From Burkholderiales bacterium (lineage in GTDB: Bacteria > Pseudomonadota > Gammaproteobacteria > Burkholderiales > SG8-39), in the NCBI GenBank assembly GCA_020848075.1, contig JADLAV010000052.1, positions 83,611 through 147,610 on the forward strand: 64,000 bases of DNA, written 5' to 3'. Below the pieces are notes generated by a model. It saw nothing but the letters and a program-made list of their open reading frames with translations, did not search any database and was not told the origin of the DNA. The translations under genes and the position numbers were made by a program. Positions within the stretch are counted from its first letter, which is position 1; each line of letters starts with the position of its first letter. Below are positions 1-7,562 of this stretch, in pieces.

Positions 1-5
1 CCCCG

Positions 6-344
6 CTAGCCGGCGGTGCTTGTGACCCGCGGTTGCTCGAGTACCGTAACGGTGCCCTTCTCGTTGTCGGTGACGGCGAAGGCGGTGTAGTACTCGATGT
101 CAGGCTTCACGCCGTAGCGATCGACGATGCCTTGCAGCCATGGCCCGCCATAGAACGCCTTCGCTTCCTCGAGCGTCTTCCAGTGGTAGACGCCGCCGGC
201 GATCCCGTTTTCGCCCCAGAAAAAATGCTTGCTGATGAGTCCCTTCGCCTCGCGGAAGCCCGGCGCGATCTTGATGAAGTGCGCGAGGCATGCGTTATAG
301 TCAATCGAGGGGGGGAGCTTGTAGCGCACGATGGCGATGATCAT
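6..344 (-). CDS. YdhR-like small dimeric alpha/beta-barrel protein
   Basis: The 112-residue product starts MIIAIVRYKLPP and carries the pattern FREAKGLISKHFFWGENG followed by GGVYHWKTLEEAKAFY. That arrangement is typical of the dimeric ferredoxin-like barrel of YdhR-type putative monooxygenases and antibiotic-biosynthesis-monooxygenase-like proteins. No cofactor motif is visible and the substrate is unknown. I chose the ATG at 342-344, not the upstream ATG at 389, because a GGAGG ribosome site lies just before it and the barrel's first strand begins there. It is divergent from a GntR/FCD regulator 248 bp away, a common arrangement for regulator and target, so the regulator may control it; this is inferred only. 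Family call moderate, function unknown. Confidence 0.75.
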   Translation of the reverse strand: MIIAIVRYKLPPSIDYNACLAHFIKIAPGFREAKGLISKHFFWGENGIAGGVYHWKTLEEAKAFYGGPWLQGIVDRYGVKPDIEYYTAFAVTDNEKGTVTVLEQPRVTSTAG

Positions 345-412
345 GGATTCCTCCGATTCCGTCGGCGGCAAATACCTGCAGCTGAGCAATTTCTTGCCGA
401 CTCAGATCGGCG

Positions 413-441
413 ATTATATATAAAATTTGTTTTTTGGCTAA
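413..441 (-). promoter_or_regulatory. Candidate sigma-70 promoter for the YdhR-like gene
   Basis: On the minus strand a perfect TATAAT (413-418) is preceded at 17 bp by TTAGCC (436-441), a weak -35. It lies in an AT-rich patch of the divergent intergenic region, about 70 bp upstream of the ATG at 344. Predicted by eye only. Confidence 0.4.
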
Positions 442-592
442 TTGAATTTGGTTCAGATCGGTGGCGCTGGATCGACCGATAGCTAGCTTTTTGAAAAGGG
501 CTCTAGATTCAGTGTCATATTTGATCCGAACTCTTTGCGTTCTCCTTGTAGACTACCCGCGAAATCCAATGAGAAATTTAATATACTAAATA

Positions 593-1261
593 ATGGACAA
601 CGGAAATATCTCCGTTCGAACATCCGGCCCGGCCGCCGACAAGATCGGTACGTCCTTGCGTCGCGCGATCCTTCGCGGCGAGATGCAAGCCGGCACGCGG
701 CTTCGCCAGGACGCTATCGCGCAGCAGTTCGCCGTCAGCCACATTCCGGTGCGCGAGGCACTGCGCCAACTCGCCGCCGAAGGGCTGGTCACGATCCGCC
801 CGAACCGCGGCGCGATCGTTAGCCGTCTCTCATCGGCGGAGGCGAGGGAGCTTCTCGAGATCCGTTGCGCGATAGAAACCCAGGCCGTGCGCTGGGCCCT
901 GCCCCACGCGGATGCCGACGTGCTAGCGCGGGCCGAAGCCGCGTTGATGGAGTCCGAATGCACCGAAGACGTGGCGCGCTGGATGGAGATCAACTGGCGT
1001 TTCCATTTCACGTTGTATGAGCGTGCCGGCCGGCCGCGAGCACTCAGCCTGATCGAATCCCTCGACCTGCAGATCGACCGATTCATCCGCGTGCTGTTCA
1101 CTGCGTCCGATTACCGCAAGCAGGCTCAAGAAGAGCATCGCGCCATCCTCGCAGCCTATCGCGTGGGCAATGCCGCCGCCGTCACCAGCCTCCTCGAGCA
1201 GCACATCACCGAGACATCCCGTCTGCTCACCGAGCTCCTCGAGCGCTACCAGGACGAATAG
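593..1261 (+). CDS. GntR-family transcriptional regulator, FCD (FadR) subfamily
   Basis: The 222-residue protein has an N-terminal winged helix-turn-helix at about residues 15-78, with the hallmark IPVREALRQLAAEGLV recognition region, then an all-helical FCD ligand-binding domain. In the FCD part, EIRCAIETQAVRWA and the late EEHRAILAAY / EQHITETSRL segments supply the acidic and histidine residues that usually bind a metal and a carboxylate effector. Members of this group repress or activate genes for organic-acid catabolism. It starts in AT-rich DNA and is divergent from the YdhR-like gene, which may be its target. A short palindrome (GTAG-A-CTAC, 548-556) lies 36 bp upstream and could be an operator, with little support. 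The effector is unknown. Confidence 0.9.
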   Translation: MDNGNISVRTSGPAADKIGTSLRRAILRGEMQAGTRLRQDAIAQQFAVSHIPVREALRQLAAEGLVTIRPNRGAIVSRLSSAEARELLEIRCAIETQAVRWALPHADADVLARAEAALMESECTEDVARWMEINWRFHFTLYERAGRPRALSLIESLDLQIDRFIRVLFTASDYRKQAQEEHRAILAAYRVGNAAAVTSLLEQHITETSRLLTELLERYQDE

Positions 1262-1376
1262 GCCGTCCTGTACACGGGCGATCGCGGCGCTCGAGGTAGC
1301 CCTCGATCGAGGTGGCGCGCGACCTGCCCCTGCGGCCGGCGGGCCGGCGGCGTCCACGTCGGAACCACCCCGCCGG

Positions 1377-1622
1377 GCTTCGCCCAGCACCCCTTGAAAA
1401 GGAGGGGAGGAAGAAGGCCCCCTCCTCGATGAGGAGGGGAGGAAGAAGGTCCCCTCCTCGATGAGGAGGGGTGGCCGCGGGAGCGGCCGGGGTGGTGCGG
1501 GGTCGCGCCCGCAGGACAACCACCCTGCTGCGCTGCGCGTCAACCACCCCGCCGCCTTTCGGCGGCACCCCTCCTTGAGAAGGAGGGGAGGAAGAAGGTC
1601 ACCTCCGCGATGAGGAGGGGAA
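1377..1622. repeat. Cluster of GC-rich hairpin repeats downstream of the regulator
   Basis: The gap between the regulator and the porin holds three copies of a 32-bp unit beginning AGGAAGAAGG (1408-1439, 1440-1471, 1589-1620). Each contains the hairpin CCCCTCCTCGATGAGGAGGGG or a variant. A GGCCGC...GCGGCC hairpin follows at about 1473-1490, and a GCCGCC...GGCGGC hairpin lies near 1551-1566. The same modules recur at 18490-18760, so this is an interspersed repeat family. It has no convincing reading frame. Confidence 0.8.
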
Positions 1623-1654
1623 GAGGCTGCGGCGCGAGATCCGAAGCGAGCGCC

Positions 1655-1683
1655 CAAAAAAAACGGGCGCCGAAGCGCCCGTT
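1655..1683 (-). terminator. Rho-independent terminator of the porin gene
   Basis: On the minus strand AACGGGCGC, loop TTCG and GCGCCCGTT form a 9-bp perfect stem (1662-1683). The run of T residues extending to 1655 follows directly. It begins 27 bp beyond the porin stop codon. Confidence 0.92.
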
Positions 1684-1709
1684 GCATGAGGAAATTTCTT
1701 GTTGTTCGA

Positions 1710-2930
1710 TCAGAACGCGTGGAACAGGCCGAGCGCGAAGACCTTGGGGTCCGCGCCATAGGGTGTGTTCGCTGATCCTGCCACCGCGGGGACGTCGCCA
1801 GGCGTGACCGAGGTCATAGAAGCGCCGGCGTAGTCCGAAAAGCCGTTGGATTTGTTGGAGACCTGGTTGTAGGTGAGGTACAGCCAGGTGCGCTTCGACA
1901 TGAAGTAGCGGCCCCCGATCACGTAGCCCTTGGCGCTCGAGTCGCCGCACGCGCGCACCGGATTGAGACCGCAGTCCTTCACATCGCCCGTCTGGCCGTA
2001 GGACGCCAGCGCTTGGAACTGTCCGAAGGTGTGCTCCCAGAAGAGAGTCCAACCGTCCTGACGTGCCTTCGGGTGGATCGCGGGGTTGACCGTATTCCCG
2101 ATCGTCGGATTGCCGTCGTCGTACGCGCGAACGTACGTGCCGCCGAAGCGCGCCCCCGGCATGTAGCCCCAACTCAGGCCGAGCTTGTGCGCCGTGTTCT
2201 GGCGCTGGAACCCCGTCGCCTTGATCGTGTTGAAATCACGATTCATGTAGTCGTATTGGGCGTAGATCCCCCCCCAGGTCCCGCGCAGCGTAGCAGCCCA
2301 GATCCTGCCGTCGGTATCGACTGCACCTGCTCCGCCTTGGTTTTGCACGCCCTCCTGATCGCTCGGAGAGTAGCTGAACGTGCCGTTGATACCGGCAAAG
2401 GTCGGCGAGGTGTAGGCCACCACGTTCGGCTGCCGCGCCACCGTCGAGCCCAAGCGGCTCATGACGGTGCCGTTCTCCCAGGGAATCTCCAAGTTGATGT
2501 AGTTCGCCTGGAACTGCCCGTTCAGGCCGTTCGCCCAGTAGATCGACTGCTTGCCGAAGGTCACCTGGCCCCAGTTGCCGGCAAGGCCGGCGTACGAGTC
2601 GCGCGACGTCCAGAAGCCCGACGATCCGTTCACCGCGCCAGATTGGCCGGTATTGCTGCCGTTGTCGACGTTGACACCGGACTCAAACTGGAAGATCGCC
2701 TTCAGCCCGCCGCCGAGATCCTCGGTGCCGCGCAGGCCGACCCGCGAAGCGTTGTCGAAGATCCGCACGCGGCTCTCGCGGTCCAAGTTCGGGTTCGTGC
2801 CGCCCGTAGCCCTGTAGTTGTCTATGCCGATGTTCGCCCGGCCGTAGAGCTCGACGTTGCTCGACTGCGCGAACGCAGCCGGCGCGGTGAGCACCCCGGC
2901 GACGGCGACTGCCATCAGTTTCTTGTTCAT
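1710..2930 (-). CDS. Gram-negative outer-membrane porin (Porin_4 / OmpC-like)
   Basis: The 406-residue protein begins with a signal peptide (MNKKLMAVAVAGVLTAPAAFA, cut after AFA). It then reads SSNVELYGRANIGID, the first strand typical of betaproteobacterial trimeric porins, and contains SRVGLRGTEDLGGGLKAIFQ and WTSRDSYAGLAGNWGQVTFG. The last residue is phenylalanine (GLFHAF), the usual C-terminal signal for BAM-assisted assembly. It should form a 16-stranded general diffusion channel for small solutes. I chose the ATG at 2928-2930 because AGGAG precedes it and the signal peptide starts there; a longer frame upstream has no porin character. It is monocistronic, closed by a strong terminator. 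Its upstream region contains a perfect inverted repeat that may be regulatory. Confidence 0.95.
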   Translation of the reverse strand: MNKKLMAVAVAGVLTAPAAFAQSSNVELYGRANIGIDNYRATGGTNPNLDRESRVRIFDNASRVGLRGTEDLGGGLKAIFQFESGVNVDNGSNTGQSGAVNGSSGFWTSRDSYAGLAGNWGQVTFGKQSIYWANGLNGQFQANYINLEIPWENGTVMSRLGSTVARQPNVVAYTSPTFAGINGTFSYSPSDQEGVQNQGGAGAVDTDGRIWAATLRGTWGGIYAQYDYMNRDFNTIKATGFQRQNTAHKLGLSWGYMPGARFGGTYVRAYDDGNPTIGNTVNPAIHPKARQDGWTLFWEHTFGQFQALASYGQTGDVKDCGLNPVRACGDSSAKGYVIGGRYFMSKRTWLYLTYNQVSNKSNGFSDYAGASMTSVTPGDVPAVAGSANTPYGADPKVFALGLFHAF

Positions 2931-3094
2931 CAAAGACTTCTCCTCTTGACGTTTGATGAGAGTTGATTTCAGGCGCCGAGTGATCCAGCGTCCCTCGCTC
3001 CTCCGAGCGCATCGGGAAGCTGGGGCCATTCTGCCGAATTCGCCTCGCGCGGCGCAAGAAAAGACACGCAAAGAAGCCTTTCTGATCGCGTTTT

Positions 3095-3112
3095 TGTTGT
3101 GATTTCACAACA
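3095..3112. promoter_or_regulatory. Perfect inverted repeat upstream of the porin gene
   Basis: TGTTGTGA (3095-3102) and TCACAACA (3105-3112) form 8-bp arms around TT, 165 bp upstream of the porin start, in an AT-rich patch between trpC and the porin. The arms contain CRP-like half-sites TGTGA/TCACA, but 2 bp apart, not 6, so it is not a standard CRP site. It may be an operator for another regulator. Confidence 0.45.
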
Positions 3113-3142
3113 TGGCGACCGTTCAGAAAAAAAAACGTTATT

Positions 3143-3937
3143 TCAATGAATTGGAAACATGAGTTGCAAAGCCTCTCCAGGGTCGACCGCCCGCATGAAT
3201 GCCTCGCCCACTAGGAAGATGTTCACCCCCGCGCCGCGCATGCGGGCGACGTCGGCGGCGCCGAGGATGCCGCTCTCCGTCACGAGGAGACGATCCTTCG
3301 GGACTCCGGACAAAAGACCGAGCGTCGTCTCGAGCCGAGTCTCGAAGGTGCGCAGGCTGCGGTTGTTGATGCCGAGGAGCGGTGTGCGCAGCTGCAGCGC
3401 CTGCTCGAGCTCGGCCGCGTCGTGGATTTCGACCAGCACTGCCATGCCGAGCGCGGTCGCCGCCGCCTCGAGCGAGCGCATCCGCGGCAGCTCGAGCGCC
3501 GCGACGATGAGGAGGATGCAGTCCGCGCCCAGCGCGCGCGCCTCGTGCACTTGGTATTCGTCGATCACGAAATCCTTGCGCAGCACCGGCAGGCCCGAGG
3601 CTTCGCGCGCGATCGCGAGGTGCTCAGGCGCGCCGCCGAAGAACTGCGCATCGGTGAGGACCGAGAGACAGGCCGCGCCGTGCGCGGCGTAGCTCCGCGC
3701 GATCGCCGCCGGGTCGAAATCCTCTCGCAGCACGCCCCGGCTCGGGCTCGCCCGCTTGATCTCGGCGATGACCGCCGGCCGGCCGGCGGCGATCTTCGCG
3801 CGCAGTGCGTCCACGAAATCGCGAGCGGGCGGAGCAGCCGCAGCCGCCGCCCGCATCTCGGCCAGCGGGCGCGCGCGTGCCGCGGCCGCGACCTCTTCGC
3901 GCTTCACCGCCAGGATCCGCTCGAGGATGTCTGCCAA
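3143..3937 (-). CDS. trpC: Indole-3-glycerol-phosphate synthase
   Basis: The 264-residue TIM-barrel enzyme closes the indole ring in tryptophan synthesis (CdRP to indole-3-glycerol phosphate). Catalytic landmarks are visible: [11 protein letters not shown] (Lys about 61), LRKDF (Lys about 121), VEIHD (Glu about 170), GINNRSL and VTESGI. The start is TTG at 3935-3937, chosen because MADILERIL matches the family N-terminus and a G-rich ribosome site precedes it. It is unfused (no TrpF domain) and lies 21 bp after trpD, so it is the last gene of trpG-trpD-trpC. Confidence 0.97.
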   Translation of the reverse strand: MADILERILAVKREEVAAAARARPLAEMRAAAAAAPPARDFVDALRAKIAAGRPAVIAEIKRASPSRGVLREDFDPAAIARSYAAHGAACLSVLTDAQFFGGAPEHLAIAREASGLPVLRKDFVIDEYQVHEARALGADCILLIVAALELPRMRSLEAAATALGMAVLVEIHDAAELEQALQLRTPLLGINNRSLRTFETRLETTLGLLSGVPKDRLLVTESGILGAADVARMRGAGVNIFLVGEAFMRAVDPGEALQLMFPIH

Positions 3938-3958
3938 GTGCGCGGCCCCCCGGGGGAT

Positions 3959-4993
3959 TTACGCCTTCGCGAACTGCTGGCTGAACTTGACGAAGGCGTC
4001 GAGCCTCGCGCGCGCCGCGCCGCTCGCGATCACCTCCCGCGCCCGCTCGACGCCGTCGGCCATCGCCGGCGCCTTGCCCGCGACGTAGATCGCCGCGCCC
4101 GCGTTCAGCGCCACGATGTCGCGCGCCGAGCTCGCCTTGTTCTCGAGCGAGCGCAGCACCATCTCGCGCGAAGCCTCGACGGTCGCGACCTGCAGCGTGC
4201 GTGGATCGTGCACCGGCAATCCGAAGTCCTCCGGGTGGACCGTGTACTCGCTGATCTTGCCGTCCTTCAGCTCGCCGACCATCGTCTGGCCGGAGATCGA
4301 GATCTCGTCGAGGTTCTCCAGCCCCCACACCGTCATGGCGTGGCGCGCGCCGAGGCGCTGCAGCACGCGGATCTGGATGCCGACGAGGTCCGGATGGAAC
4401 ACGCCCATCACCTGGGTCGGCGCGCCCGCCGGGTTGGTGAGCGGGCCGAGGATGTTGAAGATGGTGCGCACGCCGAGCTCGCGGCGCACCGGGGCGGCGT
4501 GCTTCATCGCGGCATGGTGCGCCGGGGCGAACATGAAGCCCACACCGACCTCGTCGATCGAGCGGGCGACCTCTTCGGGCGTGACGTCGATGTTCGCGCC
4601 GAGCGCTTCCAGCACGTCGGCGGCGCCGGACTTGCTCGACACCGCGCGGCCCATGTGCTTCGCCACGCGCGCGCCGGCCGCGGCGCAGACGAAGCTCGCC
4701 GCAGTGGAGATGTTGAACGTGTGCGCGCTGTCGCCGCCCGTGCCGACGATGTCGACGAGATTCTCCGGGTCCTTGACCGCTACCTTGGTGGCGAGTTCGC
4801 GCATCACCTGCGCGGCGGCGGCGATCTCGCCGATCGTCTCCTTCTTGACGCGCAGCCCCATGGTGATCGCGGCGATCAGCACCGGCGACATCTCGCCGCT
4901 CATGATCTGGCGCATGAGGTCGAGCATCTCGTCGTGGAAGATCTCGCGGTGCTCGATGCAGCGGGTGAGCGCCTCCTGGGTGGTGATGCTCAT
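3959..4993 (-). CDS. trpD: Anthranilate phosphoribosyltransferase
   Basis: The 344-residue enzyme joins anthranilate to PRPP in the second committed step of tryptophan synthesis. The PRPP-binding glycine-rich motif [14 protein letters not shown] (about residue 80) and the downstream [21 protein letters not shown] segment identify it. The ATG at 4991-4993 is preceded by AAAGGAG; the longer frame upstream runs through a repeat element and is not coding. It sits between trpG and trpC. The gap to trpG (about 200 bp) is unusually wide for this operon and is filled by a hairpin repeat. Confidence 0.97.
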   Translation of the reverse strand: MSITTQEALTRCIEHREIFHDEMLDLMRQIMSGEMSPVLIAAITMGLRVKKETIGEIAAAAQVMRELATKVAVKDPENLVDIVGTGGDSAHTFNISTAASFVCAAAGARVAKHMGRAVSSKSGAADVLEALGANIDVTPEEVARSIDEVGVGFMFAPAHHAAMKHAAPVRRELGVRTIFNILGPLTNPAGAPTQVMGVFHPDLVGIQIRVLQRLGARHAMTVWGLENLDEISISGQTMVGELKDGKISEYTVHPEDFGLPVHDPRTLQVATVEASREMVLRSLENKASSARDIVALNAGAAIYVAGKAPAMADGVERAREVIASGAARARLDAFVKFSQQFAKA

Positions 4994-5071
4994 GTGGTGA
5001 CTCCTTTCGGTCTGTCGGGCGTTACCGATGCGCTCGGCGCGGCGGCTTCGGCGCACGTGAGAAAGCGGCCC

Positions 5072-5153
5072 TCGTACGAACAAGGGGGAGACCCCCTTGT
5101 TTATCCCCCTGGGTGGAACAAGGGGCAAGCCCCTTGTTGGATCCCCTCTTGCA
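5072..5153. repeat. Hairpin repeat (AACAAGGGG family) between trpG and trpD
   Basis: AACAAGGGGG / CCCCCTTGTT and then AACAAGGGG / CCCCTTGTT form two successive hairpins, joined by TATCCCCC. A related element lies between purH and purD (about 43850-43950). It has no reading frame of its own and may act as a stem-loop within the trp message. Confidence 0.7.
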
Positions 5154-5195
5154 CAACGGGCGCGACTTGTTGCTGGGCTCCCCACCACGCATGCG

Positions 5196-5759
5196 TCAAC
5201 CGGAGACGAAATTGGCCAGCAGCGCGTGCCCGTGCTCGGTGAGCACGGACTCCGGGTGGAACTGCACGCCCTCGACGGGGTGGTCGCGATGACGGACGCC
5301 CATGATCTCGCCGTCCTCGGTCTCGGCGGTGATCTCGAGGCAGCCGGGCAGGCTCGCGCGCTCGATCGCGAGCGAGTGGTAGCGGATCGCTGAGAACCCG
5401 TCGGGCAGCCCGTGAAACACGCCCTCGCCGTGGTGATGGATCGGGGAGGTCTTGCCGTGCATCACGTGCCGCGCGTGGACAATGCGCCCGCCGAACGCCT
5501 GCCCGACCGCCTGATGGCCGAGGCACACGCCGAGGATCGGAATCCGGCCGGCGAACGCCTGCACGAGGGGGACCGAGATGCCGGCCTCGCCCGGCGTGCA
5601 AGGGCCCGGCGAGATGACGATGCGCGCCGGGCGCATCCGCTCGATGTCGGCGAGCGTGACGGCGTCGTTCCGCACCACCTGCACGTCCTCGCCGAGCTCG
5701 CCGAGGTACTGGACCAGGTTGTACGTGAACGAATCGTAGTTGTCGATCATCAACAGCAT
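5196..5759 (-). CDS. trpG: Anthranilate synthase component II (glutamine amidotransferase)
   Basis: The 187-residue class-I glutamine amidotransferase supplies ammonia to TrpE. Its catalytic triad is visible: the cysteine of [15 protein letters not shown] near residue 80, and the histidine and glutamate of [13 protein letters not shown] near the end. The N-terminus [19 protein letters not shown] is canonical and fixes the start at 5757-5759. PabA could look alike, but trpD and trpC follow it, which favours TrpG; one protein may serve both roles. Its partner TrpE is encoded about 5 kb away on the same strand, past bioA-bioD-bioF and an O-antigen ligase gene. Confidence 0.96.
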   Translation of the reverse strand: MLLMIDNYDSFTYNLVQYLGELGEDVQVVRNDAVTLADIERMRPARIVISPGPCTPGEAGISVPLVQAFAGRIPILGVCLGHQAVGQAFGGRIVHARHVMHGKTSPIHHHGEGVFHGLPDGFSAIRYHSLAIERASLPGCLEITAETEDGEIMGVRHRDHPVEGVQFHPESVLTEHGHALLANFVSG

Positions 5760-6209
5760 GGTGGGACTCGCCTCTCGCCGAGCAAGGTCATCTGTGCGCG
5801 GATGCCTCGAATGGCCCGTTCGCATCATCGCGCAGGAAACCTGCTGCGCGGTGGGCGCGAGCCGAGCGGGAAATCGGAATGGGGTCTAGGGGCGAGCGGG
5901 AGCCCGCCACCAGCGATGCGGCCAGCCGGGCGCGGCGCCGGGCGCACGCGCGAGATCGAGAGGGGCGGTCGGCATCGGAAGCTGTCGGTGACGGTCTTTT
6001 GCTCGGCCAAGGCTATCAGATCCCGCGGCGCCCGGGTAGCCCCGCGAGCGCGTCGCCCGCGCGGAGCGCCGTGCCACGGTAACATCATGGCCGCCAATGC
6101 GCCCCCCGGGGCATGGAACCAGGGCGAGCCGCACCGCCAGGAACCCGATGAGCAGACGCCGGATCGGCTGCACCGCCCGCACGCATCGCGACCAGCGCTG
6201 CGAGCCCGA
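5760..6209. other. Intergenic region between trpG and the divergent ligase gene
   Basis: This 450-bp GC-rich gap separates two divergent genes and should hold both promoters. No clear -35/-10 pair, no Trp-rich leader peptide before trpG and no convincing short gene is visible. Frames running through it look like shadows, without a plausible ribosome site. Confidence 0.4.
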
Positions 6210-7550
6210 ATGAGCCTTGCCGCGCGGGAGCGCGCATGGCTGCTCGCGGGCTGGGTTGCCGCGGCGATGGGCGCGTCCATCCCCGTCTCGGTCGCAACCG
6301 ACAACGCGCTGCTCGGCCTGCTCGTCGCCCTCTGGCTCATCGGCGGCGGACTGCGCCGGAGCTGGCAGGCTGTGCGGGAGCACCGCGCGGCGCAGATCGC
6401 GCTCGGCCTCTTCGCGCTCCTGGGGCTCGGCGTGCTGTATGCGGATGCGCCGCTCGGCGAGCGCCTGTCGTATCTCTCGAAGTACCGGGAGCTCGCGCTC
6501 CTCGCGGTGCTGCTGCCGGTGTTCGCCGAGGCGGATGTGCGGCGACGCGGGCTCGTCGTGCTCTGCGCGGTGGTGTCGCTGGCGGTGCTGCTCAGCTACC
6601 TCCTCCGCCTGGGGTTGGTGCCGAGCGGCGTGCCGGGCGAAGGCCTGTTCAAGGGCGTGTCCGGCGACGCGTACGTGTTCAAGCTGCGGATCACCTACAG
6701 CTTTCTCGCCGCGTTTGCCGCCTACGTCATGGCGGCGGGGGCGCTCCGCGCGCCGCGGACCTGGCAGAAGGTCATCCTCGGTCTCTGGGCGCTCGCGTGC
6801 GCGCTGAACGTACTCCTCCTGGTGCAGGGGCGCACGGGCTATCTCGTCCTCGGAGCGCTTGTCGTCTACGGAACCGTGGTGCGCCTCGGCCCCAAGGGCG
6901 CGATCGCCGGGGCCGCGCTGGCCGCCGCGATGGGCGTTGCGGCGTTCTACGGATCGAGCGCGTTCCACGCGCGCATCGCCCAGACGCTGCAGGAGCTCCG
7001 GCAGGGCGCCGGCGACGAGGCGACGGCGACGTCGACCGGCCTGAGGCTCCAGTTCCTCCGCAACAGCGTCGCCATCATCCGCGACCACCCGCTCACCGGC
7101 GTCGGCACCGGCGGCTTTGCCACGGCTTACGCGGAGAAAGTGCGCGGCACGGCGCAGGTGCAGACGACCAATCCGCACAGCGAGTACCTGCTGCTCGGAG
7201 CCCAGATCGGGCTCGCCGGGCCGCTGCTGCTGCTGGCGCTCTTCTGGGCGCTCTGGCGCGCGCACGCGCGGCTGCCGAAGTGCTCACTCGAACGCGAGAT
7301 CGGGCAGGCGATGGTGGTCGCGATGGCGCTCGGCTGCGTCTTCAATTCGTTCCTGCTCGATCACACCGAGGGGCTCGTGTTCGCGTGGGTGAGCGCGCTT
7401 GCGCTCGGCGCTTCGCTGAATCGCGACACGACGCCTGCTTCAGCCATCCCCGCGGCAGGTGAATCAGCTGCTGCAGTCGTCCCCGCGGAAGCGGGGATCC
7501 AGCCGGCTGTCGATCCAGCGCGTCCTGGATTCCCGCTTTCGCGGGAATGA
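6210..7550 (+). CDS. O-antigen ligase / polymerase family membrane protein
   Basis: The 446-residue protein has about ten hydrophobic membrane segments (for example WLLAGWVAAAMGASIPVSVA and LLGLLVALWLIGGG). A periplasmic loop near residue 300 carries HPLTGVGTGGFATAYAEK and NPHSEYLLLGAQIGLAG. These are the Wzy_C signature (G-x-G and the conserved histidine of NPH) of WaaL-type O-antigen ligases, which transfer polysaccharide from undecaprenyl diphosphate to a periplasmic acceptor. The exact acceptor cannot be told. I start at the ATG at 6210 because the first membrane helix follows at once. The last 27 or so residues (VVPAEAGIQ...PGFPLSRE) are encoded by an interspersed palindromic repeat, not by the ancestral gene. 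It converges on bioA with a 12-bp gap. Confidence 0.87.
   Translation: MSLAARERAWLLAGWVAAAMGASIPVSVATDNALLGLLVALWLIGGGLRRSWQAVREHRAAQIALGLFALLGLGVLYADAPLGERLSYLSKYRELALLAVLLPVFAEADVRRRGLVVLCAVVSLAVLLSYLLRLGLVPSGVPGEGLFKGVSGDAYVFKLRITYSFLAAFAAYVMAAGALRAPRTWQKVILGLWALACALNVLLLVQGRTGYLVLGALVVYGTVVRLGPKGAIAGAALAAAMGVAAFYGSSAFHARIAQTLQELRQGAGDEATATSTGLRLQFLRNSVAIIRDHPLTGVGTGGFATAYAEKVRGTAQVQTTNPHSEYLLLGAQIGLAGPLLLLALFWALWRAHARLPKCSLEREIGQAMVVAMALGCVFNSFLLDHTEGLVFAWVSALALGASLNRDTTPASAIPAAGESAAAVVPAEAGIQPAVDPARPGFPLSRE
7481..7547. repeat. Interspersed palindromic repeat (VIPAKAGIQ type) between ligase gene and bioA
   Basis: Two hairpins, CCCCGC-GGAA-GCGGGG (7481-7496) and TTCCCGC-TTTC-GCGGGAA (7530-7547), bracket about 33 bp. 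On the minus strand the element translates to VIPAKAGIQ, a signature of a repeat widespread in proteobacterial genomes. It provides the 3' end and stop region of the ligase gene and may terminate both convergent messages. Confidence 0.85.
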
Positions 7551-7562
7551 CGAACGATCGCT

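Noticed and set aside
3098..3109. CRP-like site TGTGA...TCACA upstream of the porin
   Set aside because: The half-sites are only 2 bp apart where CRP needs 6.
3422..5242. 606-codon open frame on the plus strand across trpC-trpD
   Set aside because: It is an antisense shadow of two clear genes; long open frames on the other strand are common in GC-rich DNA and the translation is arginine- and aspartate-rich without family features.
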